Positions 25,921-34,143 of a stretch of 64,000 bases of DNA are shown piece by piece. This stretch comes from Mycobacterium sp. 852002-51057_SCH5723018 (GTDB taxonomy: Bacteria > Actinomycetota > Actinomycetes > Mycobacteriales > Mycobacteriaceae): positions 25,984-89,983 of the forward strand of contig NZ_LZIR01000001.1 in NCBI RefSeq assembly GCF_001667035.1, read 5' to 3'. The number at the start of each line of letters is the position of its first letter. Position 1 is the first letter of the stretch. The position numbers were made by a program, and so were the translations under genes. The notes beneath the pieces were generated by a model. The model made no database searches. It had not been told where the DNA came from and saw only the letters and a program-made list of their open reading frames with translations.

Positions 25921-26727
25921 ATGTTGGCCGACTTCGACGCCCAGCCCGGTCGCACGGTGTCGCCCGTGCCCTACCTCTCCCCCACCGAACGGGAAGCCGA
26001 TGAGGCCGAACTGTACGCGGGGCTCCGTGGAGTTGCCGGAATCGTGGCCGGTGCCCAAGGGGTGATCGATCTCCTCCGGGACGTGGCGGAGTTCGCGGCC
26101 CACGCGATTCCGGGCGCCGACGGCGTGGGCGTCGCGTTGATCGATCCGCAGCACGGCATCTCCAGCGTCCGGACCTGGGCCGCGACAGCGGTACTGGTTC
26201 ACGAGATCGACACGGTCCAGTACGACGAACTCAAAGAGGGGCCATGCATCAGCTGTATGCAGTCGCGACGACCCACACTGAGCGGATCGCTGGGCAGCGA
26301 CAACCGTTGGCCGCACTTCGGTGGCCGGGTAGCCCGGATGCGCATGCACTCGGCGCTAGCGCTCCCGTTGATCGTCGGCGACGAGGTGATCGGCTCGATC
26401 AATGCCTACGCCAAAAGCCGTGATGCGTTCGCCGAGCACGCCGTGCTGTTGGGGTCCCAATTCGCCAAGTCCGCAGCAGTGTCGATCTACAACGCGCAAT
26501 TGCTGGCCAACGCGCACGAACGGACCCTGCGGCTGCAGCGCGCGTTGAATAGCCGATCGGTGATCGATCAGGCGATCGGCATCGTCCGGAGCCGCTCGGG
26601 TGGCAGCGCGGACGACGCCTTCGAACGGCTCACCCACATCAGCCAAAGCGAGAACATCAAGCTTTACGCCGTCGCCGAGCGGCTGGTCGAGGAGGCCGTG
26701 CGGCGCGCCCGCGCAAGGCGTCGCTGA
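25921..26727 (+). CDS. GAF-ANTAR regulatory protein 1
   Basis: 268 residues from ATG 25921, preceded by GGGAGGAGG; a TTG at 25888 with GGGGGAG upstream would add 11. GAF domain about 40-190 (GADGVGVALIDPQHGISSV; EGPCISCMQSRRP; ALALPLIVGDEVIGSI) and C-terminal ANTAR (about 200-265: VIDQAIGIVRSRSGGSADDAFERL, in part). ANTAR domains bind RNA hairpins and prevent transcription termination; GAF senses a small ligand. It is 30 bp after the ligase stop plus leader and faces the second GAF-ANTAR gene. Confidence 0.85.
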   Translation: MLADFDAQPGRTVSPVPYLSPTEREADEAELYAGLRGVAGIVAGAQGVIDLLRDVAEFAAHAIPGADGVGVALIDPQHGISSVRTWAATAVLVHEIDTVQYDELKEGPCISCMQSRRPTLSGSLGSDNRWPHFGGRVARMRMHSALALPLIVGDEVIGSINAYAKSRDAFAEHAVLLGSQFAKSAAVSIYNAQLLANAHERTLRLQRALNSRSVIDQAIGIVRSRSGGSADDAFERLTHISQSENIKLYAVAERLVEEAVRRARARRR

Positions 26728-26731
26728 CCCG

Positions 26732-27490
26732 TTATTGCGGTGGCGCCGCCATGAGCTCGGCAAGGTCGGCCACCAGTGCCGGACGGGAATGCCGATCGGT
26801 CATCAATCTGCGGGCCACGTCCGTCAGGTGTTCGCCGCGGGCCCGCGCGTAGGTCCGCAACAGATGGAACGCCGCTTCCACGGAAACGTCCAGCTTCTCG
26901 CGTAGGAAGCCCTTGGCCTGCTCGACGATGACGCGGCTGGTCAGCGCCGAGCGTAGCTGCGGCATGACGGTGGCGGGTGTCGGTGGCCGTTCCTGCAGGA
27001 TCGCGACGCATGCGATGTGCGTCAGGGTCTGGCCAACGAGCAGATCCGCATCCGTGAGCTGGCCGGGGTGCGTGCCGAACAAACCGAGCGCACCCAAAAC
27101 GATGCCGGCGGCGCGCATTGGGACGGCGTGCACGGAGGCAACGCCTGCCCGGACCGCAGCGGGAACGAACCGCGGCCACCGCTCGGCTGCGTCTTGCACG
27201 TCGGCGACCGAGACCGGTTGCCCCGTGGCATAGCAATCCACGCAGGGGCCCTCGTCGGCTTGCAGCTGGAAGAGTTCGAGTTCGCGGGCCTGCTCGGAGG
27301 TGGCGGCCAGCAGGCGGAGTTGTTGCAGCGGGTCGGCGAGCAGAAATCCAGCGGCCTCGACGTCGAGCAGCTCGGCACAGCGCTCCGTCAGCCCCGTCAG
27401 CAGGTCGACCACATCGAAGTCGTCGAGCAGGCTATCGACGAGCGAGACGACGGCGTCCAGCACACGGCTTTCACGAGGGGTGTCGGTCAC
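26732..27490 (-). CDS. GAF-ANTAR regulatory protein 2
   Basis: 252 residues. GAF domain about 25-160 (LLDVEAAGFLLADPLQQLRL; EGPCVDCYATGQPVSVADV; SVHAVPMRAAGIVLGALGLF) and ANTAR at 175-240 (RVIVEQAKGFLREKLDVSVE then AFHLLRTYARARGEHL). Putative RNA-binding antiterminator with ligand sensing. The strong GAGGAGG lies upstream of the start. Convergent with GAF-ANTAR 1 (4 bp between stops), and 42 bp downstream of GAF-ANTAR 3 in the same direction. Confidence 0.85.
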   Translation of the reverse strand: MTDTPRESRVLDAVVSLVDSLLDDFDVVDLLTGLTERCAELLDVEAAGFLLADPLQQLRLLAATSEQARELELFQLQADEGPCVDCYATGQPVSVADVQDAAERWPRFVPAAVRAGVASVHAVPMRAAGIVLGALGLFGTHPGQLTDADLLVGQTLTHIACVAILQERPPTPATVMPQLRSALTSRVIVEQAKGFLREKLDVSVEAAFHLLRTYARARGEHLTDVARRLMTDRHSRPALVADLAELMAAPPQ

Positions 27491-27532
27491 ATCGCCCTCC
27501 TCCCTGGACTTTTCCCATTTTCCGTACGAGCA

Positions 27533-28387
27533 TCAGTCGGCCTCCAGCATCAGTCGGCGGTCGAGGATGTCGCGGGCCACGTCTGTGGCGCTGCGCCCGG
27601 TGGCGTACGCGTGGGCGCGCAACCTGACCAGGGCCTCCGCGGGCTCAACCCCTAGCTGGGCGACGAGCATGCCGGTCGCCTGGCTGACCTCCGTGCGGCT
27701 CAGCGCGTTGAGTTCCGCCCAGGCGTTGCTGTTGGGGTCGGCCACGGCGGCCTGCAGGTCAGCCTCAAGGAGGTCCAACACGGGAATGCCCGCGAGCTCC
27801 GCGGCGGCGAGCGCACCGGTCAGTTCTTCGCCCGGTAGGGGGCCCGGCTGCGTACGGAAGAGGTCGAGGGCGCCGACAAATTCGCCGGCTACAACGACGG
27901 GTATTGCGTAGACGCCTCTGATCTGGTGAGCCAGCATCGTCGGCCGGTAGGCGGGCCAGCGACCTTCCTCAGGATCGGCGAGGTCGACGACCGAGACGGG
28001 AATCCGCCGGCTAACGGCATCCAGGCATGGTCCCTCGCCCAGGATGAATTGGAGTTCGTCGTACATGCGTGCAGGCGCGCCGCTGGATCCCAATGTTCCG
28101 CTGTTCGCACCCTCGAAAATGAGCGAAATCGCCGCCGCCTCAACGTGGAAGAAAACCACGCACGCTTCGCAGATCCGGTCGGCAGCCTCCACACCTCGCC
28201 GTCCATCGACGGCGGCGAGGAGCTGCTCGTGGATCGCCACATCTAGCCGAACGAGATTCCGGCAGCCGGTGGGTTCGTCCGCAACGTCATGAGTCCACCT
28301 TTCACCAGTCGGAGTGATTTGACGAGCGCAACGCTGTTTCAGAGGGCGCCCGGTTCTCGCGAGCAAGCTTGTGACCCCGCGCGTCAC
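27533..28387 (-). CDS. GAF-ANTAR regulatory protein 3
   Basis: 284 residues if GTG 28387 is used. The GAF domain (VFFHVEAAAISLIFEG; GEGPCLDAVSRRIPV; RGVYAIPVVVAGEFVGALDL) and ANTAR (ELNALSRTEVSQATGML then LGVEPAEALVRLRAHAYATG) are clear. The first 45 residues are not conserved-looking, and a GTG start at VAIHEQLLAAVDG near 28242 is likely. A short frame of 15 codons (ATG 28290, after GAAAGG) ends just before that GTG and could be a coupled leader. Same direction as GAF-ANTAR 2. Confidence 0.8.
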   Translation of the reverse strand: MTRGVTSLLARTGRPLKQRCARQITPTGERWTHDVADEPTGCRNLVRLDVAIHEQLLAAVDGRRGVEAADRICEACVVFFHVEAAAISLIFEGANSGTLGSSGAPARMYDELQFILGEGPCLDAVSRRIPVSVVDLADPEEGRWPAYRPTMLAHQIRGVYAIPVVVAGEFVGALDLFRTQPGPLPGEELTGALAAAELAGIPVLDLLEADLQAAVADPNSNAWAELNALSRTEVSQATGMLVAQLGVEPAEALVRLRAHAYATGRSATDVARDILDRRLMLEAD

Positions 28388-28805
28388 CAGGTGATTTGAA
28401 TACCGTGGCCGCCGTCATGTGGCCCGAGTCGCACTCAATGATGTTGTCCGGCTGCATGATTCGACTTCTGCGGCTGGTGCGGTGTCGGCCCGCCCGCGGC
28501 CGGCGTCGATGGCGCCGGATGCACATGCCGTGACACGCGACAAGTGGTGTGGGCTTGAAGGGCGCGAGTCCCAACGCTGCGGCCGGGGTGTGGTAGCGCG
28601 TTACGAAAAAATCAGCATAGAGGCCTATGAAATTCTGGTATCGGCCTAGCTTGTAGGTCTCTTGGTAGCTATGGTGAGCGATACGGGCCTAATACCACCT
28701 GCGACTCATCTGGCCGCGGCCGACCGGACTCTCGGCGCTTCAGCGCCGACACTGATGCCGCTCCATTGCGTTGGCTAAACAGCGTTGGAGCAATTAGGTA
28801 GATGA
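28388..28805. other. 418-bp gap with a GC-rich hairpin
   Basis: No supported gene. It holds the promoters of the divergent GAF-ANTAR 3 and PAS genes. At 28732-28749 TCGGCGC-TTCA-GCGCCGA forms a perfect 7-bp stem with a 4-base loop, 57 bp before the PAS gene. There is no U-rich tail. Such a hairpin could be an RNA target of an ANTAR protein; classical ANTAR targets have two hexaloop hairpins, and only one stem is seen here. A direct repeat GCGTTGG lies at 28768 and 28782. Confidence 0.45.
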
Positions 28806-29213
28806 ATGTTAGAGCGCTGCCGTTCTTCGCGGGCAGACGATGCGGCAATGGCTCAACTAAGCCAAATGCCTGCCCTGTTGGTGCTCGAGCAATACCCGGT
28901 TCCTGCCATAGCCCTGGCAGACGACGGCGCGGTCCTCTTCGCTAACACTGCATTCGCAGAGATACTCGGCTGCTCACGCCATGCGGTCACCTCGATGAGC
29001 TATGAAGACATCTACTCGGCCCTGCCGACCGAAGAAACACTTTTCGCCGTTGGTCGCCTACGTGCTAACACGATCAGAAGCTTGTGGCACTTAGACGGGT
29101 CGACATTCTTCGCAAAGATGAGCAAGTTGGCAATGATGCGCGGCGCTCACTCGGTTGCGATCGCAACATTCGACGAACTGATCGAGCGACTGTCGGGGCT
29201 GATGGAGTGGTGA
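28806..29213 (+). CDS. Single PAS-domain protein
   Basis: 135 residues. The core reads LEQYPVPAIALADDGAVLFA then NTAFAEILGCSRHAV, the start of a PAS fold, with SYEDIY and the following helices. No output domain, so it may regulate by protein contact or ligand binding. Start is ATG 28806 or ATG 28848 (MAQLSQMP). Codon use is less GC-rich than its neighbours. Position beside three GAF-ANTAR genes suggests a signalling cluster. Confidence 0.6.
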   Translation: MLERCRSSRADDAAMAQLSQMPALLVLEQYPVPAIALADDGAVLFANTAFAEILGCSRHAVTSMSYEDIYSALPTEETLFAVGRLRANTIRSLWHLDGSTFFAKMSKLAMMRGAHSVAIATFDELIERLSGLMEW

Positions 29214-29513
29214 TCCACATGGCCATCTGCGGCGGTTCGCAATCGCGCTCGGTCCAGCCGAGCGGCTTGTCCGTAGCACATCAGTGCCGGGCATTCCCGA
29301 TGTGACCAACGGGGCCATATGAAGTTGGGTAGCGTTTCGAGGCCCCGTTAGGCGGTGGCGGTGCTACCCCTCGCGTTGAGCAAACAGCGTGTGCCCGCGA
29401 CCGCCGTGCCAGATGTGCGCGGTTCGGGCCGTGCGGATATGACGATCGTGTGCGCTTTTCCTTGCCGCGACGGGCATTTCGGCCGCGACGCACCCGACGC
29501 CGTTGAGCCCGAT
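29214..29513. other. 300-bp gap, nothing recognised
   Basis: Lies between the PAS gene and the 3' end of the desaturase gene. Only short frames without family resemblance were found on either strand, and no hairpin with a U tract was seen. Confidence 0.4.
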
Positions 29514-30743
29514 TTAACGTCCTCTACTTGGCTGGCGCTGACCGGCGAGTATTGCCGTTGCCAATCCGCGTCGCCGCATATCGTGCCCGTCGCCCGATAG
29601 GTGCGATCGCTTCGCGACCTTCCGGAACCGGTGCTCGGACGCGGTCTCGGGTGCGTCGTCGGAGGTAGCGGAAAGGAACCGGTCCGGTAGCGCCAATTTG
29701 CAGATTGTGCGCACGGTGAGCAGGTACTGGCGTAGTAGCGAACCCGTGGTATACGGCAGATCGTAGGCGACGCACAAAGCGCGCACCCGAACGGCGATCT
29801 CCGGGTACCGGTTGCTCGGTAGGTCGGGGTAGAGGTGGTGTTCGATTTGGTAGCAGAGATTTCCGCTCATGAACGCCAGTACCCTCCCGGCGCGGAAGTT
29901 CGCGGTACCCAGCATTTGCCGGAGATACCATTCGGGCTTTGTCTCACCGTCCAGCACGGACGGGGTGAACTTTTCCGCCCCGTCCGCGAAGTGACCGCAT
30001 ACGATCACGGCGCACGCCCACACGTTGCGCAGCCCGTTGGCAACCATATTGGCCGCGAGTGTGCGCCACCACCGCCGGCGACTCAGCACGGGAAAGACAA
30101 CATAGTCCTTGCCGGCCTGGCGGGCCATCTTGCGGATGAGCGCTGTTCTGTGTCTGGCTTTACCGGCGTCCGTGGTCTCGCGATCCTGCGCCGAATACAA
30201 GCCGTGCATTGCTACGCCCCACTCGAATAAGAGCGCCAGGAGCAACGCACGCAGCGGCTGCACCAAGTTGGCCGGCCGCCACTCCTGGTCCCGGGTGACC
30301 CGCATGATTCCGAATCCGAGGTCGTCATCCACGCCGACCACGTTCGCGAAGACATGGTGCCGGTAATTGTGGGAGTACTGCCACTGCGACGTGAGACTGG
30401 CTGCGTCCCACTCCCACGTACTGGAATGGATTTCCGGGTCGTTCATCCAATCCCATTGACCGTGGCTGATGTTATGGCCGAGTTCCATGTTGTCGATGCA
30501 CTTCGCCGCGCCCAGAGCGGCGGTTCCGACGGCCCATCCAAACCGGCTCTTGCTACAGCCGATGACTAGCCTGGCCGCGATCTCGAGGGATCGGTGAAAA
30601 GCAATGGCGCGCTTGATATATGCCCGATCCTTGGCACCGCGCGAATCCTCGATATCGCACCGGATCGCTTCCAGCGCGGCCGCGAGCTCCTCGAGGTCAG
30701 TGTCACTCAGATGCGCGTATTCAGGTACTTCGGTGATTGCCAT
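29514..30743 (-). CDS. Membrane fatty acid desaturase (DesA3-like acyl-CoA desaturase)
   Basis: 409 residues with the three histidine boxes of membrane desaturases: GHNISH (89-94), HNYRHH (125-130) and QIEHHLYP (about 320-327). Two hydrophobic segments per box pair are present. The QxxHH third box is typical of front-end/linoleoyl-CoA type enzymes such as M. tuberculosis DesA3 (Rv3229c), an oxygen-dependent stearoyl-CoA delta-9 desaturase. No cytochrome b5 domain and no adjacent reductase gene (Rv3230c-like), so its electron donor must be encoded elsewhere. Confidence 0.88.
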   Translation of the reverse strand: MAITEVPEYAHLSDTDLEELAAALEAIRCDIEDSRGAKDRAYIKRAIAFHRSLEIAARLVIGCSKSRFGWAVGTAALGAAKCIDNMELGHNISHGQWDWMNDPEIHSSTWEWDAASLTSQWQYSHNYRHHVFANVVGVDDDLGFGIMRVTRDQEWRPANLVQPLRALLLALLFEWGVAMHGLYSAQDRETTDAGKARHRTALIRKMARQAGKDYVVFPVLSRRRWWRTLAANMVANGLRNVWACAVIVCGHFADGAEKFTPSVLDGETKPEWYLRQMLGTANFRAGRVLAFMSGNLCYQIEHHLYPDLPSNRYPEIAVRVRALCVAYDLPYTTGSLLRQYLLTVRTICKLALPDRFLSATSDDAPETASEHRFRKVAKRSHLSGDGHDMRRRGLATAILAGQRQPSRGR

Positions 30744-31254
30744 CGACGCTCAGCGCGATTCGCGCACGGCGGCGTGCGGCGTTCGCGCGACGACGCGCTG
30801 CCAGGGCAAGTTTGCGAACCGCAGCATTCGGGGTCACGTCCGATCTTTGGGATGGTTGTTACGCGCAAGAGACGAGGATCGGCGCGAGGTCGGATGAGTC
30901 TCGATCGACGCAACAAAACCGCGGCATCGAGCCACGATCGATGATTTCAGGTGCGGCGGCCAACACGGCTGTGCGGCTGACTCTGCTGCCGTCGTCGCCC
31001 TCATCATCGGAGTCGGGCGAAACGGCGGCCTGACCGGACCATAGTGATCCGGTGAGCGGCTGAGCCATTTGCTTAAGCACCTGCCTTGTCGGCGCTACGC
31101 CGTGGCTGCTGGCCGTAGACCTAGACGGCACACTCCAGCAACACGATGGCGCATCGCGTCGACCTCCGAGGGTACACGCCCGCGAGAAGCCCAAATCAAC
31201 GCATGAACCTCCGAGGCCCCTCCGACGTCTTTCAAAACATAGGAGGCGGTAACG
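30744..31254. other. 511-bp gap between desaturase and a phage-like small gene
   Basis: No gene supported. It should contain the divergent promoters of the flanking genes. The stretch ends in a strong ribosome site (CATAGGAGGCGG) for the gene at 31255. One minus-strand frame at 30859-31194 has no family resemblance and lacks a ribosome site. Confidence 0.4.
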
Positions 31255-31584
31255 ATGCGCAGCTCAGACCTTGCGTGGCTGGCACTGGCCGGTGGCGTGG
31301 CCGCATACGATCTTGTCGCCACCGATGACGAGCAGCTCACCAACGCGGCCCGCAGGTACTTCGACTCTCAGCCGATTGCGACCGTGTCGATGATCATGGT
31401 GACAGGACTCCATCTGGTCGGCGGCATACCTCCGTGGTGCGACCCGATCACGCTGACGTTCGCCGCGTATCGGCGGCTGCTGCGGAGGTTGTCGCATCGC
31501 CCAAAGACGCGCGCGGCAAGGGCCGAACTGAAGATGCGGATCGTCGAGGAGCGAAAATCGAAGACGCTGGATTTGGCTGTCTAG
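31255..31584 (+). CDS. Small membrane-associated protein resembling mycobacteriophage proteins
   Basis: 109 residues. N-terminal hydrophobic segment (SDLAWLALAGGVAAYDLVA), a middle hydrophobic stretch (ATVSMIMVTGLHLVGGIPP) and a basic tail. This layout, with RSDLAWLALG-like start and HL..PP..DP, is what I recall for small membrane proteins of mycobacteriophages and prophages (DUF7427 type). AGGAGG sits 8 nt before the ATG. No other phage gene is nearby, so it may be a domesticated leftover. Function unknown. Confidence 0.6.
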   Translation: MRSSDLAWLALAGGVAAYDLVATDDEQLTNAARRYFDSQPIATVSMIMVTGLHLVGGIPPWCDPITLTFAAYRRLLRRLSHRPKTRAARAELKMRIVEERKSKTLDLAV

Positions 31585-31673
31585 CAATGGGTCTCGCCGG
31601 GCGGAAGTTGCCCGGCAATATAGGTAATGCCAGTGAGGTGGTTTTGCCGCCCTGTCCCTAATCCACGAAGCGG

Positions 31674-32702
31674 CTAGCGCCCGCGGATTCCGCTGTCGAC
31701 TTCCTTTACCCGCTTGTGCGGGTAGCGGCGTTCGGCGTGCGCCTTGGCCTGCGAGTTCGGCAGCACGTACAGCGTTTCCTTCTTGTCCTGCAACGGCTTT
31801 AACACCAAGTCCATGAACCCCTTGCGGTTGTCCAGGTATGGCTCGATGACGTCCTCGCCGGCCGGACACACCGCCAGGCAGTAGGCGGCCTTGTAGTTGG
31901 GCTTGAACGCCAGGCTCTGCCACATCGAGGCGTTCTCCGAATCGCTGACTCGCGACCGGAACTCCGCCGCGTCGGCGCTGTCGGCGATGGTCTGTACCCA
32001 GTCGGTGAACCCTCCCATGAACTCGCGATAGTTATGCACCGAGCACGCGACGAAGTCGAACACTCCGTCTTTGCCGATCGCGCCGACCGGGCACGCCGCG
32101 ACGCACAGCTTGCATTCCAGGCACGGGCTGTAATCCAGCGGTTCGCCGTAGCTGCTGATCGGGGCGTCCACCAGGATCGTGCCGAGCAGAATGAAGTTGC
32201 CGAACTTCGGGTGAATCACATTACGGTGAATGCCCATTGCGCCAAGGCCTGCCGCCACCGCGACGGGCTTGTGCGCCACCACCCAAATCCGGCCCGGAAA
32301 GTTGTCCATTTCCATGGGGAAGGTCGCCGACGGGTTCAGCGCCCGATAACCGGCGTCCTGCAGGCGGCGCACGATGCGATGCGCCGCCTCGTTGAGCACC
32401 TCGCCGCTGCGGTGGAACTCCTGATTGGCGACGCTGCGCGCCGTCGAGCGGACGTTGTCGCGGTTCATCTTCACGACCAGCGAGATGTAGCTCCTGGATC
32501 CGGGTAGCGCCGCCTGGACATGTTCGACCTCGGAGGCCAGGTCGGGGTTGTCGACCGTGGCGAAACCGACGTCATCGGCACCCGCGGCGAGGCACACCTC
32601 CCGCAGCCACTCGGCGTCGAGGGTGCCGGGCCGCCGGGTCTTGCGCGACCGAACCTTGCGCACCGTGGGGTGCTCGGCCAGTCGACCGGGAATCTTGTCC
32701 AT
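31674..32702 (-). CDS. QueG-like 4Fe-4S protein (reductive dehalogenase/epoxyqueuosine reductase family)
   Basis: 342 residues from ATG 32702. Two ferredoxin-like [4Fe-4S] motifs: CLECKLCVAACP and, with a more distant first Cys, CLAVCP. The N-terminal half resembles the cobalamin-binding part of QueG/reductive dehalogenase proteins. The enzyme may reduce an unknown substrate; queuosine synthesis is not established for mycobacteria, so I do not assign it. A TTG at 32720 is in frame but lies inside the upstream inverted repeat. A decayed copy of parts of this gene is at 23467-23577. Confidence 0.75.
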   Translation of the reverse strand: MDKIPGRLAEHPTVRKVRSRKTRRPGTLDAEWLREVCLAAGADDVGFATVDNPDLASEVEHVQAALPGSRSYISLVVKMNRDNVRSTARSVANQEFHRSGEVLNEAAHRIVRRLQDAGYRALNPSATFPMEMDNFPGRIWVVAHKPVAVAAGLGAMGIHRNVIHPKFGNFILLGTILVDAPISSYGEPLDYSPCLECKLCVAACPVGAIGKDGVFDFVACSVHNYREFMGGFTDWVQTIADSADAAEFRSRVSDSENASMWQSLAFKPNYKAAYCLAVCPAGEDVIEPYLDNRKGFMDLVLKPLQDKKETLYVLPNSQAKAHAERRYPHKRVKEVDSGIRGR

Positions 32703-32728
32703 GCTGAGTACAGTACACAATACTCAGC
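32703..32728. promoter_or_regulatory. TetR-type inverted repeat at the start of the QueG-like gene
   Basis: GCTGAGTA (32703-32710) and TACTCAGC (32721-32728) form a perfect 8-bp inverted repeat with a 10-bp spacer, adjoining the ATG at 32702 (minus strand). The 26-bp size fits a TetR-family dimer site. It also lies 22 bp before the divergent gene at 32751. No TetR gene is in the neighbourhood, so the regulator acts in trans. Confidence 0.55.
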
Positions 32729-32750
32729 TGTCCCGCATTGTCGGGGTTAA

Positions 32751-33011
32751 GTGGCCGGGTTAACAGAATTTGACTCGGGCGTTAACGCGTGGGAACCTGA
32801 CGCGGTGATCGATTTGAGCGAGCAGACGATCATCGACCAGGTGTCGGATCGGTTGACGCAGAAGTATCCCAGCATTCCGCCCGATACCCTGACCGCCGTT
32901 GTGCGGGGCGTGCACGCCCGGTTCGCCGGGCGACCAGTGCGGGAGTATGTCCCCCTTCTCGTCGAACGGTTCGCCGGCGACGAACTACACCAGCTCGCAA
33001 TCGCCGGCTGA
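32751..33011 (+). CDS. Three-helix-bundle dimerization domain protein
   Basis: 86 residues. The core (IIDQVSDRLTQKYPSIPPDT, then AVVRGVHARFAGRPVREYVPL, overlapping) is the small helical protein common in mycobacteria and annotated as a three-helix bundle dimerization domain. GTG start at 32751; GTG 32805 would begin directly with the domain. Possibly regulated by the inverted repeat at 32703-32728. Function unknown. Confidence 0.65.
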   Translation: MAGLTEFDSGVNAWEPDAVIDLSEQTIIDQVSDRLTQKYPSIPPDTLTAVVRGVHARFAGRPVREYVPLLVERFAGDELHQLAIAG

Positions 33012-33026
33012 GCGTTCTTCAATTTC

Positions 33027-33965
33027 TCAGTGTGCCAACGGCTTTCGTTGCTCAGCATCCACGGCGCGGATCACATGTTCGGTGATGCGGGCGTACATCT
33101 CGAGGGTCAACCCCGCGGCGCCGGGCGCGCCGCTCATGATGTTGTAGCCATGGTCGACCGCTGGCACCTCGATGAACTCGGCCAACGAGCCGACGGCATC
33201 GAGCTTGCGAGCGTAGGCCGAGGCCTCGTCGCGTAGGCGGTCATATTCCGGCGCGACGATCAGCGCCGGCGCGACGCCGGCCAGGCCGTCGCCGTTGGAT
33301 CCCCACGCGGGTGACGCGAGCGGGTGCCGCCGGGTGTCCGGGTTCGGGATGTAGGCGGTGTCGAAGACTGCACCCATCCAGGGCTTGAGCACCGCCCCGC
33401 GGCCTAACGGTGTGTGCTTGTCCTTGCTGCGCGTCACCAGGTCGAGCGGCGCATAGTGCAGCACCTGCATGCTGACCCGTGGGCCGCCGCTCTCCAGGGC
33501 GAGGCGCGCCGCGGCAGCGGCAAGGTTCCCACCCGCGCTCTGACCGCCGACGCACAAGCGCGCGCCGTCCCAGTCCCGCGCCCGAGACGACGCCCACTGC
33601 AGCACGTCATAGATCTGTTCGGCCGGTGTCGGAAACCGCCGCCCCGGCGCCAGCACATAGTCGGTGTTCACCACGACCACATTCGCGTGGGCCGCCAGGT
33701 ACCGACACCATGGGTCGTCCTGCTCGCGTTGACGGATCACGAACCCTCCGCCGTGAACGTTCACATACACCGCGGGCCGTTGCTGCGACGCCGCCGGGCG
33801 ATAGATCGTCGCGGCCGTCTCCCCGTGCCGGGTCGGAATCGACACGTCGGTGCGTCGACCGGCGATCTCGGGGAATCTAAGGGCGGGTTTCGGTTCCGCG
33901 TTGACGACCGCGGCGAACAGCCGGGCCAGCGAGTCTGCGATGAGCTGCGGGGGCCCCGGCGACAT
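33027..33965 (-). CDS. Alpha/beta hydrolase, hormone-sensitive lipase family
   Basis: 312 residues. Oxyanion-hole motif HGGGF, nucleophile GQSAGG (Ser at the elbow), Asp in VAPEYDRLRDEA and His in AVDHGYN complete the catalytic triad. No signal peptide, so a cytoplasmic esterase/lipase like the mycobacterial Lip proteins (LipH/LipI type). The 5' region contains the 13-bp tandem repeat at 33974-34019, which covers or adjoins its ribosome-site area (AGAAAGGAGAATGT before the ATG). Confidence 0.88.
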   Translation of the reverse strand: MSPGPPQLIADSLARLFAAVVNAEPKPALRFPEIAGRRTDVSIPTRHGETAATIYRPAASQQRPAVYVNVHGGGFVIRQREQDDPWCRYLAAHANVVVVNTDYVLAPGRRFPTPAEQIYDVLQWASSRARDWDGARLCVGGQSAGGNLAAAAARLALESGGPRVSMQVLHYAPLDLVTRSKDKHTPLGRGAVLKPWMGAVFDTAYIPNPDTRRHPLASPAWGSNGDGLAGVAPALIVAPEYDRLRDEASAYARKLDAVGSLAEFIEVPAVDHGYNIMSGAPGAAGLTLEMYARITEHVIRAVDAEQRKPLAH

Positions 33966-33973
33966 ACATTCTC

Positions 33974-34019
33974 CTTTCTGGCTCCCTTTTCTGGCTCCCT
34001 TTTCTGGCTCCCTTTCTGG
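33974..34019. repeat. 13-bp tandem repeat upstream of the esterase gene
   Basis: The unit TTTTCTGGCTCCC occurs three times head to tail, followed by a partial fourth unit (TTTCTGGTGCC). On the minus strand each unit reads GGGAGCCAGAAAA. The array begins 9 bp upstream of the esterase ATG and includes the Shine-Dalgarno-like AGAAAGG of its closest unit. Unit number could vary between strains and change translation. Confidence 0.8.
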
Positions 34020-34143
34020 TGCCTCTTGTGACCAAGCGACGACCCACCATCATGCTCTAGTCGTTGCCGCCGACCTCATGGCGGCGACCCGCGGCGCGTC
34101 GGTGCAGCGTTTTCGCCGATGCGGCGTGGATGATCGGACACCA

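Noticed and set aside
28732..28749. Rho-independent terminator
   Set aside because: Stem is perfect but there is no U-rich run after it and no gene ends just before it on the plus strand.
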